Below are positions 44,982 to 57,228 of a DNA stretch of 64,000 bases, one piece after another. Made by a program: the position numbers and the translations under genes. The number at the start of each line of letters is the position of its first letter. The first letter of the stretch is position 1. The notes under the pieces are model-generated. The model saw nothing but the letters and a program-made list of their open reading frames with translations. It was not told the DNA's origin and did not search any database. This DNA is from Alternaria dauci. Its lineage: Eukaryota; Ascomycota; Dothideomycetes; Pleosporales; Pleosporaceae. The stretch is from positions 2,914,001-2,978,000 of the forward strand of contig NC_091272.1 of the NCBI RefSeq assembly GCF_042100115.1, given 5' to 3'.

Positions 44982-46992
44982 CTATAGTCCCTTCATACTT
45001 CCCAATTTCTTTACGACCTTTTCCCCAAATGCTCTCTGTAGCTGCGCAGCCACAACTTCCCTCTTCTCATCTGCATCTTCATCGAGGTCAAATGCCACGG
45101 GACCCTGAAGACAAGCTGTGATCACACCTTCTACCGTATTACCTAGGTGACTTTTCACGCCACGAATATGTTGTGGCTCTTTCTCTAATAATCTCTTCTT
45201 AACACCCCAGGTATCCTTAGGTCGGGCGTTCTCAAGGTCAATAGAAAGAAGCTGGTCGATGGTCTTCCAGTAAGCGATTTCTAACAAGACAAGACCGAGC
45301 GAGTAGAGATCAAAGGATTTCTTGTAGGACTCCCGACCGCCCGCGTCCTCACGGTTCCCTTTGTGTTGTACAGAAGGATGGCGATAGATGTCTGCGGCGG
45401 GATTGTCAAGAGGTCGTTCAGTCATATCGTCGCTAGTAGCTGGGCGAGAGTAGTCGAAGCCACTGACGAACGGATCCGCATAGTTGATTTCGCCTTCCGT
45501 AACGCGGCCGTTGTGAACTTTACCCCCTTTCTTGGGAAACAGTAGGATGTTGGCGGAGCGCAGGCCTTTATGTAGCCAGTCGACTGCATGTAGACGTTCG
45601 ACTGTCTCGACAAGCAGGCGCATGAGCGTAATGCGATCTGTCAGTGAAGGTATGTCGTTTTCAGGGGTAGTAATGAGCGCGTGTAGAGATGTAGGCTCAG
45701 TATCCATCGAAACAGATGCAGGTTTCTCAAAAACCAAACCAAAACGTCCTTCGTCTTCGTCAATGAAATAGCCGCGACAGAAGGGTGCTCTGAACCTGAC
45801 TGTCCTGTTGTGCTTACTGAGCAAAGCAGCTAGTTTCTTGACACGAGCGTGAATTTTAGCATCAACTGCACCATCCTGCTGCATAGGACCGGAGGTATCA
45901 GGACTTTTCCATTCAATCCATACAGGCGTTTTCTTGTAGTATGCTTCCGTACGTACACCTTCATCAATTTCTTGAGGAAACTGGGCGCCTTGCCGAGGGC
46001 GTACGTCAGCATATTGGAGCCTGGTATCGCGGATGTCATTTGGGAGATCTGGCATGTTGATCTCCTGTGCGTAGCTTGATGTGAGGTGTTCGTGAGAGTC
46101 TTCGATAGCAAGGTGAATGAAGTTTTGCTGGGCGAGAGCGGCCAGAGGCTGGTGTGAGGCGCCGCGAGCTATGACAGCGCCGCTATCAATTGGTCCATCG
46201 CAATTGGCGTCGTCCATCTCTAGCAGTGAGTATGATCTTTGGGAGCTGATCTGTTCTAACTGCTGAGACTGGTAGATTTGAACCATTTGCGACATAGTCC
46301 TGTTCAGCAGGACTATTTGATCATTAGTGCGTGTCTGCATGTCAATGAGAAGATCCAGTTGAGCCTTGTCTAGCGCTTCATGCATCTTGTCATTGAAGTT
46401 GGCCAGTTTCGCAATGAGCGTTTCCATCTTCTGGTGGTCGAACGTCGCCCATTTGAGTCTCCTGGGCACATCCTTGAATTGTTGCACAAACTTGAGGGAC
46501 ATCTTGACCAGCTCTTCAGTGGGTGGGAACCGGACAGAGTTTACGTTTCCCTCGCTACAGCCGTCGGTATCGTTCTCGATCAGCCGATCGGAATTTTGCA
46601 GGACAAACTCTTCAGCTGCTTCCTCCAAGAGAGGATTCGTAAGTCTCTGGTATTTCTTGTCTAGTCGACCGAATGAGAAGAGAAGCTTTTGCTGCTGCTC
46701 CATGATGTTGATGATCAGACCTTTCGACATATGGTTCAAAACTAGCTTGTCATCTCGATAGTCAAGCTGTACAAGCTTTGCCCAGTTGAGGAGTCGGTGT
46801 TCCTCGACCTTGAAGTTAACTAGAAGAGCTTGGCAGTCTTTGCGGAGATGACAAGCGTCCGCGATCAGTTCGTAACCTTATAAGACATGTTAGGCTTTGC
46901 TGGGATGTCGTTGGATATATGCACTGACCTTGTATACATCCTGCGAACACCTGGAAGAAGAAGGATACGCTTCCAATCGCTAGCTCAGCCAT
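44982..46992 (-). CDS. HeLo-domain protein with C-terminal pseudokinase
   Basis: Exons 46992-46929 and 46876-44982 (52-bp intron) give 652 aa. The N-terminus (MAELAIGSVSFFFQVFAGC, then GYELIADACHLRKDCQALLV, FKVEEHRLLNWAK) matches the fungal HeLo (prion-inhibition, HET-S-type) domain, and helices continue to about 200. Residues about 330-640 have a kinase-like fold order: GYFIDEDEGRFGLVFEKP, RITLMRLLVETVERLHAVDW, LHKGLRSANILLFPK, DLYSLGLVLLEIAYWKT. The catalytic HRD Asp is replaced (HKG) and no DFG is visible (SGFDYSR), so it should be inactive. HeLo domains can act as membrane-disrupting cell-death effectors; the same layout (four-helix bundle plus pseudokinase) is seen in animal MLKL. No NLR gene or amyloid motif is adjacent. 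Confidence 0.82.
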
Positions 46993-47397
46993 CTTTTTCT
47001 GTTGATAGATAGGCGATTGCTGTATGGAAGGACCCTTGAACAGGACACACGGAGGATCTCACCAGAGAAGAACAGAAAGCAATGAGATGAATACAGTATG
47101 TGCGCAGTAGTCCAAGAGTGAGAAGGCTGATGCTTCAGGCATATCATTAGGGCTACGTGAACATATAGGACATTGACATGCAGGCGCGCGCAGCCTGATT
47201 TGTGACCAACACTGCCTCCATAGTCATGAGCTGCAAGCCATCTGTATGTCCTAGGCTAATCAAACGGTCTGAGCTAGTGAAGTCCGGTCAAGGTGGTAAC
47301 GCGATGGCGTTTTGCTACGCGTGAGGAAGGCTGCAATTGTGGCTGAGGGGTGTCCTGTTGAACTCGTCTGGTGCCACGAAAGACAGGCTTGTTGCTG
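46993..47397. other. Divergent promoter region
   Basis: Shared upstream region of the HeLo-pseudokinase and metallophosphoesterase genes. No gene or RNA seen. Confidence 0.5.
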
Positions 47398-48594
47398 ATG
47401 GAGGAGAGTCGGGAGTGTGCCTCGAAGGAAGCCGCGGTCCACACAGCCACGCTAGGAAGCCACGCGAACATGGTTCCTGGTCAGGCGAGCGCGTCGCATA
47501 CCGTCACCACCAAGCTGTACGACAGCCAATGGGCCTCTCGCTCCCCGGCAATGTTTCTCGCACATCTCAATCCTTGGTATCGTCCTGAATCAGACTTCGA
47601 TCGCACGCCCTTTGTCGCTCTGTTATTCCGGGCCCCCGTAAAGCTACTGCTCTACCATTCATACCACCTTCTCGCGTACCTTCGCTCGGCCCCGAAGCCC
47701 TTAGAGCAACCACCTGTTCGAGTCGTCTGCATCTCTGATACGCACAACCATATACCCGAAGATGTACCGGAAGGCGATCTGCTCATTCATGCCGGGGATA
47801 TGACAAATGGTGGAAGCGTAGCGGAGATACAGAAACAGATTGACTGGCTGAGTTCACTGCCGCATAGAGAGATTGTCGTCGTCAGTGGGAATCACGACAC
47901 TTTTCTGGACCCAAGGACCCGACCTTCGTTGTCTGAGGAGCAGAGAACAGGGAAGCTGAACTGGAGGAGGGTACACTACTTGCAGCACCGGCGGTTGAGC
48001 CTCACGATCAGGGTCGAGCGTAGGCATGGTGCTCAGACGGATGCAACAACACCCCTGCTCACTGCGGAACAAAACCAGAGACGGATACGGATCTACGGCG
48101 CACCACAAATTCCAGCATGCGGACCAATGGACATTCATGCTTTCCAGTACGAACGAGGTCGAGATGCATGGTCAGAAACTGTACCTGAGGATGTCGACGT
48201 CTTGGTCACACACACACCACCGAAGTATCATCTGGACTTGTCATTACCGACAGGAATCGGCTGTGAGTACCTTTTTTCTGAGGTCAAACGGGTGAAACCT
48301 ACGTTACATGTCTTCGGCCATGTACACTGGGGAGCTGGGCGAACTGTAGTGTATTGGGATAAAGCTCATGATGCCTATGTGCAAGGGCTTTCGATAAAAT
48401 CAAAGTGGACGCGAGGCCTACTCAATCCAAAGCTGTGGTGGAACATCGTCAGGGTCGCATACCGTGGTATAAGAGAGCTTCTGTGGGATCGCGTGTGGGG
48501 TGGACAGAGCCCCAACACAATCATGGTCAACGCGGCCCAAACAATTGGAAATACAGGGGAGTTGGGCAATCCCATCCAGGTTGTCGACATTTAA
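47398..48594 (+). CDS. Calcineurin-like metallophosphoesterase (MPPED-type)
   Basis: Single exon, 398 aa from the ATG at 47398; a second in-frame ATG at 47470 is also plausible and would remove 24 poorly conserved residues. All five metal-binding motifs are visible: CISDTHNH, IHAGDMTNGG, VVSGNHD, LVTHTPP and VFGHVHWGAG. The order and the short core match the UPF0046/MPPED1-2 group, whose members hydrolyse phosphodiesters in vitro. The physiological substrate is unknown. A hydrophobic stretch near residues 75-100 (VALLFRAPVKLLLYHSYHLL) could associate with membrane. Confidence 0.87.
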   Translation: MEESRECASKEAAVHTATLGSHANMVPGQASASHTVTTKLYDSQWASRSPAMFLAHLNPWYRPESDFDRTPFVALLFRAPVKLLLYHSYHLLAYLRSAPKPLEQPPVRVVCISDTHNHIPEDVPEGDLLIHAGDMTNGGSVAEIQKQIDWLSSLPHREIVVVSGNHDTFLDPRTRPSLSEEQRTGKLNWRRVHYLQHRRLSLTIRVERRHGAQTDATTPLLTAEQNQRRIRIYGAPQIPACGPMDIHAFQYERGRDAWSETVPEDVDVLVTHTPPKYHLDLSLPTGIGCEYLFSEVKRVKPTLHVFGHVHWGAGRTVVYWDKAHDAYVQGLSIKSKWTRGLLNPKLWWNIVRVAYRGIRELLWDRVWGGQSPNTIMVNAAQTIGNTGELGNPIQVVDI

Positions 48595-48872
48595 CATGGT
48601 CCGTCACAGTATACCCAAAGCAGTCGTAATCGTAATGTTCAAACCTCTTGAGCAACACAGCAGTAAGCACTTCATTGTCGGGAAACCTTTTCGAACTAAA
48701 AAGGATTCTGTTGATTTCGCTCGACTATCTCGCAGGAGAAGCCAAGATCAACAAGGAGACCAGGCGATTCGCCGTTCCCCGCGACTTTATTTGATTGTGG
48801 TCATTAAACCATAAATCGTGCATACCATGCCATGCCATATCCCACCACTGAGCAAACGACTTGCGCACATGC

Positions 48873-49484
<612 letters not shown>

Positions 49485-49736
49485 GTTGGCGGTTTGAGGG
49501 GATTCTTGACGTGACTGGCGGTTCGTAACGCTGGCGGCGATCGTGAGGTCGAACTTTTGGTGGGTGATGAATTTCGCTTGTGTCGGAGCAACGAAACGCC
49601 GTGCTTAGCGTGCCAAGCCCGACTACTTAACTTTTCTTTGGCAGCCGCAAGCGATCTTTAGGTCCTCCATCGCTTCGCCATGGGCTGACTTCCTCCACCT
49701 CACTCGCGCACAGGAGCGTGCGACACGACAACAACC

Positions 49737-51533
49737 ATGGACAATCGCAAGAGCGTCGGCATTATCGGCATGGGCGACATGGGCAAGATGTACGCCCGCC
49801 GCCTGAGCACAGCTGGATGGAAGTGAGTGCATTCGCGCAACTGATGGCTCAAAGCTCCAGCGCCTTCTGCAAATGGTAAGTCCTGCACCCTCACACGCAC
49901 CCTTCCCCCGTTATGATGACCGTGAGTGCATTTGGCTCGAGTATGGCGCATGTCCACACTGCTGCCGTCTTGGTTTGCAGTAATTGGGCATGTTGCCGTC
50001 CATGATGTGAATTCTCGCTACCTTAATTTATACACCTCTGAACTACAACCAACTATACCGCATTGTTCATTACCATGACGCGAACTTTGCTAACCAGTTG
50101 CCTCACAGATCGACTCCTCCCATCGAACACGCTGACATGCTGTCTTTGAAGGGTTCACGCCTGCGATTTGCCGGACAAGTTTGATACATTAGTAGCAGAG
50201 TTCCGGGACTTTGTAGGATAGCACTTTTATATATTTTAATGAATGAACGCATGCTGAGACTGCGCCAGTCCAACGTTGAGATCATGCAAAATGGGCATCT
50301 CGTGTCCCGCTGCAGCGACTTCATCATCTATAGCGTCGAGGCGAAGAACATCGATGCCGTCGTGAGGACTTTCGGCCCATGTACGCCGTCTCCTGATATT
50401 GAACCGTGTTACCACTAATTCATTCCTGCGTTCAGCTACCAAGGTTGGCGCCATAGTCGGAGGTCAGACCTCATGCAAAGCCCCAGAGATGGATGCTTTT
50501 GACAAGCATCTTCCCAAGGACGTTAGCATCGTGTCGGTGCACTCTCTCCATGGACCCGGTATAGATCCGAAAGGGCAACCCTTGGTCCTGATCAAGTACC
50601 GGGCTTCAGACGCCGACTTCGCATTCGTCGAAGACGTCATGTCTTGCCTTGGGTCAAAGCACGTCTATCTCTCTGCCGAGCAGCATGACCGCATTACAGC
50701 GGATACGCAAGCTGTTACCCATGCCGCCTTCCTCAGCATGGGTGGCGCATGGTTCGCGAACAACCAGTTTCCGTGGGACAGCTCACGCTATGTCGGCGGT
50801 ATCGAGAACGTCAAGATGAACATCACCCTCCGCATCTACTCTAACAAGTGGCATGTCTATGCAGGTCTTGCAATTCTCAATCCAGACGCGAAGAAGCAGA
50901 TTAAGCAGTATGCTGAGTCAGTGACCGAGCTGTTCAAGCTTATGCTCGCTGGGCAGCGGGACGAACTCCGTGAACGTGTTCATACTGCACGCAAGGCCGT
51001 CTTTGGCGACAATGAGGATGGTAAGAAGCTGCTTCTGCGAGATGACTTGCTTGACCGATTCGCCTTGGGCACGATCCCTGAGAAGAAGCTCAAGAATAAC
51101 CATCTCAGTCTACTCGCCATGGTAGACTGCTGGTGGAAGCTAGGCATAGTGCCCTACGACCATATGATCTGCTCGACACCTGTAAGTTTGCGACTTCTAC
51201 TCATTTTCCCCTCACAATTTGCAAGTTGGTTCAGTAACACATATCCAGCCTTCACGTATGTGGCTCGGCATCACAGAGTACCTCTTCTGCAACCCCACGC
51301 TACTCGAAGAGGCCATCGACACGGCCATCGATGACAACACGTTCCGCGCCGATGACTTGGAGTTCACCTTCGCCGCCAGGGACTGGAGCTCGCGTGTCAG
51401 TCTGGGTAACTTTGATGGCTATCGCGAGAAGTTTGAGGAGATCCAAAGATACTTTGAGCCGAGGTTCCCAGAGGCGACCAAGTTGGGCAATGAGATGATC
51501 AAGGTCATCTTGCAGAAGACTCAGGATACTTGA
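49737..51533 (+). CDS. TYR1: Prephenate dehydrogenase (NADP+)
   Basis: Exons 49737-49822, 50152-50212, 50269-50380, 50436-51181 and 51249-51533 give 429 aa. The Rossmann start is SVGIIGMGDMGKMYARRL. Family stretches follow: SDFIIYSVEAKNIDAVV, STKVGAIVGGQTSCKAPEMD, HSLHGPGIDPKGQPLVLIK, SAEQHDRITADTQAVTHAAF, GGIENVKMNITLRIYSNKWH, and the last exon LGITEYLFCNPTLLEEAI. Tyr1 oxidatively decarboxylates prephenate to 4-hydroxyphenylpyruvate in tyrosine synthesis. Intron 1 is 329 bp, far longer than others, and ends in a weak AAG preceded by a GCTGAC branch; I chose it because only this acceptor restores the frame into VHACDLPDKFDTL. Confidence 0.92.
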
Positions 51534-51779
51534 ATTCCTGATTACAGAACTAGAGTATGCATGGAAGATGTGGTAGATCAATGGATGATGAGCGCTACGA
51601 CAGTCATGCACATTCATTTGCGAGTGACGGTTATGAGCTACAGAAGCAACATATGTCGTATCAGAGCTGTGAGGTCGTTACTTTATATGTCTGTCTCCCC
51701 TACCCAACGACAACTCCTTGCACTTGAAACTACGCTTTTGGGTATCATGCGGTGCCACAGTATCAGAAGTCTTTCGCTT

Positions 51780-53258
51780 TCACCTCCCTGCTTCGTTTCC
51801 AGACTCGAATTCGGTGCTTTCACCAATATCGCAAATCCCGAAGCCTTCCTTGCCCCCCTTTATGCCCTTCCATTTACAAGCCTCCTGCAACTCTTTCGGT
51901 GGTGCCATGACCTCTTCCTCGGTCAATACCCACGTGCCCCAATGCATTCCCAGCGCCCTCTTACACTTCGTGTCCGCGAATATGTTGACAGCGTCTTTGG
52001 GACTAGCATGTACATTGCTGAACATCCAGCGAGGTTGATAGGCACCGATAGGAATTAGACCAAGGTCGAAGGGGCCGCGATGTTGACCGATTTGAGAAAA
52101 GGCCGGGCATGTGGGTAGGTGAGAGTAGGCCGCCGAGTAGTCATCTTCAGTGGCGGGGATGCCGGATGGCACCGTGCGGTAGCCTGTGTCACTGTAGAGA
52201 TGTTAGTATAAGCAGGCAAGAGATGAGGTAGACGTACCCAGCAAAGTAAACCTTTGCACCACCGGATTCCACACTCCAGCTCGCCCAAAGTGTCTTGGCC
52301 TTGTCAAACGGTGTCCTCGCACTGATATGCTGGCAAGGTAGCGCACCAATCGTTGCCTTTATGTAACCATTTCCTCCCGCGTCTGGGGACACCACAGAAA
52401 CAGAACCTGCCCTATTGCCCTTTTGCGACACGTCCTCCAATTTGACATCTCTGCTCTCCCACCAATCCAACTCTGTGACTTTTGTAACTCCGCTCTTCTC
52501 AAACCACGCCTTGTTGCCCAGCGGTGCGAAGAAGTGCGCCTCAGGGAACTTCTTTTGCAGGCGCTGGATCGTCGGGTAGCTGAGGTGGTCATAGTGATTG
52601 TGGCTTATGACTACTGCGTCAACGATCGGTAGGTCTTCAATCTCGCAGGGAGGAGGTGTGTAGCGTTTCAGGCTCTTGATGTTGAATGGTGCGCAACAGT
52701 CTTCGAAGACAGGGTCAAAAAGGACGCGGAAGCCGCCTGGGAACTCGATGTAGTAGCATGCGTGACCAAGCCATGTTGCACGTAACTTTGGCGTCTGTCG
52801 CGAGGGAAGGAATTCTGGTGTGCGGATTGGCACGGTTGGAGGCGATGTGTCTGGGTTGTTGGCTTGACCCGTAATCTTGCGCCTACGATCGAGTGTCAGC
52901 ATGCAGCGCATTTCTACGACAATGCCAAAGAGCGGACTTACCAAATCATACCCTTGACCAGCAGTTCCCAAGGGCTTATCTCAACATAGCTATCCCATGG
53001 ATTCGTGAACCCCTTTCCGCCTTTCAGATGATGCCTCTTTTCATCCGCTTCCTCAGGTTTAGCAGCAATTTGTGTCGGATTGCTTACCGCAGCATAGAGG
53101 CCTGCACTGATACTCGCGCCACCTATTGAGCTCATTGTGACCGTAGTGCCAAAGCGTGGTGTCTGCCCGAAGCTCTGGTATTTCCCAAGTTTCCGGTTCT
53201 TCCGTAATTCACTGAACAAACGGCGCATGACACGAGAAGAGGGCGTCAGGCGCGACAT
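51780..53258 (-). CDS. FMP30: NAPE-PLD/Fmp30-like metallo-beta-lactamase-fold hydrolase
   Basis: Exons 53258-52942, 52882-52238 and 52191-51780 give 457 aa. The Arg/Ser-rich N-terminus (MSRLTPSSRVMRRLF) and a hydrophobic stretch near 45-60 suggest mitochondrial import and a membrane anchor, as in yeast Fmp30. The metallo-beta-lactamase fold is marked by ATWLGHACYYIEFPGG, LFDPVFEDCCAPF, and the zinc motif HNHYDH at 200-205. Later conserved parts are PCQHISAR, VYFAGDTGYRTVP, FDLGLIPIGAYQPRWMF and ALGMHWGTWVL. The family cleaves N-acylphosphatidylethanolamines to N-acylethanolamines. Confidence 0.9.
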
Positions 53259-55860
53259 CAGATATATAGGTTCGCCTGACTCAGCTCAGGCGGCAGAATG
53301 CAGGAGCTCTCCAAGCAGCGAGGCAGTATTGTCATGCGCATCCACGTCCGGTTGCGATAGCCACAATACCCTTTGAGTAAAAGTTGCGCCAGACGGAGAT
53401 AACCACTGTTCTAACGTGGAGGCCATGATGCATCATCTAGTCATGGCGCATGTTCGCTAATGGCTAGCCCGCAAGGCAACATCGGGTCCGGACGATCAAC
53501 CAGTCTCTTTGTCCGACATGTTTCGGCGTGCATTCAAGTTCAAACACAATCGAGCCTGTGTGGGCACTTCGTAGAGTTTGTGCGATCGTAATACGCACCA
53601 TTGCGCGGCCGAATCGACCTGGCACGGTGCTTCGTCCGTCTTATTGGTACCTAGAGTACGCGTTTGGGGCGCGGGGCTGCTGCTTAACTCCGCATAGTCA
53701 GCGCGTGGTGTGCGCAGCAGCCAGGCGATAGACGAGACGAGCTCACAACAGTTGTAAGTGGGTATGTTTTCGCGCAAGAAAAGAATACGGTGTAATAAAA
53801 ACAGGCTATGGGCATGGAATTTGCGAGAGCAAGCGCGTTATTGTAGAAGCTCGAGACGATCATGCAATGACAATACCCACGAACACCAACTCAAGGGGCG
53901 CTGCCTTCAAGATGTGGGTGTGGATGAGGCTCGAATGAACTAATGGAAAAGAAAAAGAAAAAGTTTTCGGCCAGGGAATGATGCATAAATCGCATAGTAG
54001 ATTAAATCTGCACTACTAAAGCTTTGAAAGCTTCCTCGGAGACACAGCACAATGTATCATAACAGATATCGAGATTTCTCTCCATACATGCTACAGATCT
54101 AGCACCAGTAGCATCGCTTCAAAGATGCCACACCATTAATGTGGTAGCTTGGACCGTTGAAGCCCGTGTTGCCTGCATAACCACCTGTAATACGTAGAGA
54201 AAGATCACATGCATCAATCAGCCTCCAGCTTCTAGAACTACCGTCATTCCTGATAATCGGTACCATAATCACTCGCGCACTCCGGGTTTAGCTGATGCTT
54301 GTCTAGGCTGACCGCTTGCATGTAAGATGGTCTTTCTCAAGCCAGAGTGGAGCATAAACCTCAAAGGAGTGGCCATGGGGACCAACAACTGGAATGTGGC
54401 AATCATACCGAATATCGCTAATGGATGCCACGCTCTGAAATCTGTCAACTTGCCATGTTCGGCAACAATGCCGCAGGGGCATATCTTGACTGGACCAGAT
54501 ATCACTGGAATCGAATCTAATACTCCAAGCCTATCTTCATCATCGTGACCACATACCTGTCAGACCAACGAACAAACCATGTGTACTTTTGAGTCAAAAT
54601 GGTCAGCTCGACGTTTGTTGTGCCTTTTGATCTAGTCTGACAGACTGTCACCTGATGTGTGAATTGTATGTCCAAGACGTTGCGCATAATATGCCCCCTT
54701 CCAAAAAGAATACGAAGTCGAGTGATCTAATGCCTGTTGTTGGGACGAGACCGAGGGCAACGAACAAGGCTGTCTCCAGGGTGGGCTGAAGTAGCTGAAA
54801 CAACAAGTTGTATTCGATGTAACTACAGTGGTTATCATCACAGTGCTGCTCAAACGAAGTGAACGGAATTTACTCACAAGCAGGACGGATCGATTTACTA
54901 AATACAGAACGGGGACAATGATCACCAGGTGAAGTGGAGTTTGATTCGTCGTTTCCTGTGCGAGTGTATCGCTTTTCTAGGATGTTTTTTTTTCGCATTC
55001 TGGTGGTATCCCCAATATCAGGATATCTCGTTGTATCGCAGTTATACACTAAACAAATCTTCCCTCCCGTAGCCCAAAACAATCCCGGTGCAGAAACCAG
55101 ATAAAGCAAGAGGTATTTTTTTCCGCTGCTCCAAAAGAAATAAAGCGAATCCCATCGCTGATCTTGTGCCATTAATTACAACCCGACTACAGCGGAAGGC
55201 GAGGATCCAGGAAAGAAGTCGTGAACGTAACAAGCGGCCTTCCAGTGCTGGCATGACTATGGTCGCTGCCGAAGGGTTGGTCGCATGGGGTGACTCCGCA
55301 TGCTGGAAGCGAAAGCCGACTCCTGAGAAGTGAAATCCGTAAACCAAGAAAAAGCAAACCCCGTAAACATTGAGGCAGCGCCAGAGAAACGAACATCGTA
55401 AAGGTGCGATATGACACCTGAATGAAAAGCAAAAACGCCGTAACCCACAATTTCGCTGACATGCTCCTATTAGACCATGGGCAAACCAAAGTCTAAAACG
55501 TGATACCGGTGATAACAAGGAAAGAGTGATGGAAAGGGAAAGAAAAGGAAACCAGTGAAATCTATCATGCAAGATGATCGCAAGCCTTGTGCGTTTTCGT
55601 GAGATCCGGAGGCGCACCAATATGCTTGCAGATAGCTGAGGGAACGAGGCAGTTGCGCCTTGACAAAGTCCGGTAGTCTAGGCTTGAGGAAATCGAAGTG
55701 GCCAAACGTATCCAGTGGTCGGAACTGGGTGGGCTCAGGTAGGCCATGGTACTTCGCGAAATAGAAGAGTAACTTTTGAACATATGAAGCGCTGAAATGG
55801 GGTGTCGAATATGTATCCGTGGAAGGTCAAGTGGACGATGTCGCCATGGTGCTCGTCCGA
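53259..55860. other. Intergenic, gene-poor, with one possible small gene
   Basis: 2.6 kb with no recognised protein. The only candidate is the two-exon short frame at 54321-54099 (listed separately). The rest has short chance frames on both strands; the last kilobase is probably the 3' flank of the cyclin gene. Confidence 0.4.
54099..54321 (-). CDS. Speculative 47-aa two-exon protein
   Basis: Exon a (54321-54264) encodes MQAVSLDKHQLNPECASDY; exon b (54184-54099) encodes GYAGNTGFNGPSYHING and ends KRCYWC. A GTACCG..TACAG intron of 79 bp with a CTGAT branch joins them in phase; profilin in this window uses the same GTACCG donor. No signal peptide is visible in this model and the N-terminus could be longer. 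Upstream, a further open segment (SVASISDIRYDCHIPVVG) in another frame could belong to the same gene but I could not join it. Composition resembles small fungal secreted proteins. Chance is a real alternative. Confidence 0.2.
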
Positions 55861-57228
55861 TTAGACGGCAACAGCCTGAGGCCCGTAACCAGGTGCCATG
55901 TAGTAGGGCGGGTGCCTCTGCACGCAGTAGGCGCATCCGCAGCTGAGACCATGCTGGTTCCAAGCCGACGGGGTGTACTGTGTGGAGTAGGCGGGTGGGC
56001 CGTAGTTGGACTGTTGCTGAAGCACTTGCGCAGAGGCGGGCTGAGACAAGGGAGGGAAACCGAACATGGTGCGACGCGAGTAACCTTCGGCCGGAGCCCA
56101 GGTTCCCGTTGTGCCATAGTACTCTGGGGTAGTCGGGCCCGTGGTGGGTGCTGACGCAGGAGAGTGCTCGCTAGCGGACCGCCATGGGTCGTACTGCGAG
56201 TAGGTTGGAGGGTTGTAGGCCGACTGGGCCGACTTGGGTACAAAGTCGTACGGGGGAGTGTAGGCCTGCTGCATCGGTAGAGGAGGGAGCGGCTTGTTGG
56301 GGTTGAACGAGCGTCGCTGTACCGACGTATCGATGGGGCTAAGCTTGTTACTGCGGCCGGAACGCGCAGCAGCGGTGTTCTGGTAGTCCTTCCAGTGCTC
56401 TGACCACGATGTCCAACCGTGTTGCTCCGTAGGATCGCGGTGAAGCCTGAACTTGATGGCTACAAGCCACTCGAGCTCAAGCTCGTTCAACTCGTGTACC
56501 TGAATGCCGCTGACCTCAGACCAGGAACGGTTGATGAAGGTGTTGTCGTCCAGGAACTTGCTGCCGAGCACTAGTGCGATAGTGAGGAGACGGAACAGGT
56601 GGGTGTCGGTCTTGGGCTCGTGAGCTAGCATGGGCATCCTGCTGGACAGATAGTACATGCTGAGCAGGATAGTGGCAGAGGGCAGACGCGTGGCGCAGAG
56701 AACCTGGTGTACCCACTTGCGGAACGACGAAGGCATCATGCGACCAGGCGTGATGAGTCGTAGGGCGGTCTCGCAGACGAAGTCGGTCATAACGTCCATG
56801 TCGTAATCCAGCTTCGCCGACACACCGCCGACAGGCTTCTCTTCCTTGGCCGGCTGGTTCATTCGCTGGTTGTACTCGTGCACGCGCTGCTGTTGCATAG
56901 CCGCCTCTGCCATGGAGTGGCCGGACTGTGCGCGCATGGGTGGCAGTGTGGTTGCGCCCATGGCATCGTAGAATGAGCTCGCGGGCGGAAGGCTAGGAGG
57001 GGCATTGCTCAGGTAGGTGCCGGCCTGCGGGTACATGGGTGGCATGGCGATGGCCAGCTGACCGTAGCGGTCTGCGAAGTCGTAACCATCATCTTGCTGC
57101 CGGATCGTAGGGCCAGCGTACGCAGGCTGCTGCGGTGGGTATGATGCGCCACAGGCAGAGTGGTAGCTGGGGACGAACTCCTGGGGAGAGAGCCGCGGCA
57201 TGTTATGCCGGGGGTAGAAGGAGGGCAT
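55861..57228 (-). CDS. Pho80/Clg1-like cyclin
   Basis: Single exon, 455 aa from the ATG at 57228; an ATG nine codons later is also possible. Residues 1-135 are Pro/Gln/Tyr-rich. The cyclin box is at about 145-255: DVMTDFVCETALRLI, SSFRKWVHQVLCATRLPSAT, LLTIALVLGSKFLDDNTFIN, then SWSEVSGIQVHELNELELEW and LVAIKFRLH, the pattern of the PCL/Pho80 family. The C-terminal 200 residues are Pro/Tyr/Gln-rich with a short Cys pair (CGCAYC). Clg1 in yeast binds Pho85 and Kin-type partners; the CDK partner here is inferred. Confidence 0.87.
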   Translation of the reverse strand: MPSFYPRHNMPRLSPQEFVPSYHSACGASYPPQQPAYAGPTIRQQDDGYDFADRYGQLAIAMPPMYPQAGTYLSNAPPSLPPASSFYDAMGATTLPPMRAQSGHSMAEAAMQQQRVHEYNQRMNQPAKEEKPVGGVSAKLDYDMDVMTDFVCETALRLITPGRMMPSSFRKWVHQVLCATRLPSATILLSMYYLSSRMPMLAHEPKTDTHLFRLLTIALVLGSKFLDDNTFINRSWSEVSGIQVHELNELELEWLVAIKFRLHRDPTEQHGWTSWSEHWKDYQNTAAARSGRSNKLSPIDTSVQRRSFNPNKPLPPLPMQQAYTPPYDFVPKSAQSAYNPPTYSQYDPWRSASEHSPASAPTTGPTTPEYYGTTGTWAPAEGYSRRTMFGFPPLSQPASAQVLQQQSNYGPPAYSTQYTPSAWNQHGLSCGCAYCVQRHPPYYMAPGYGPQAVAV

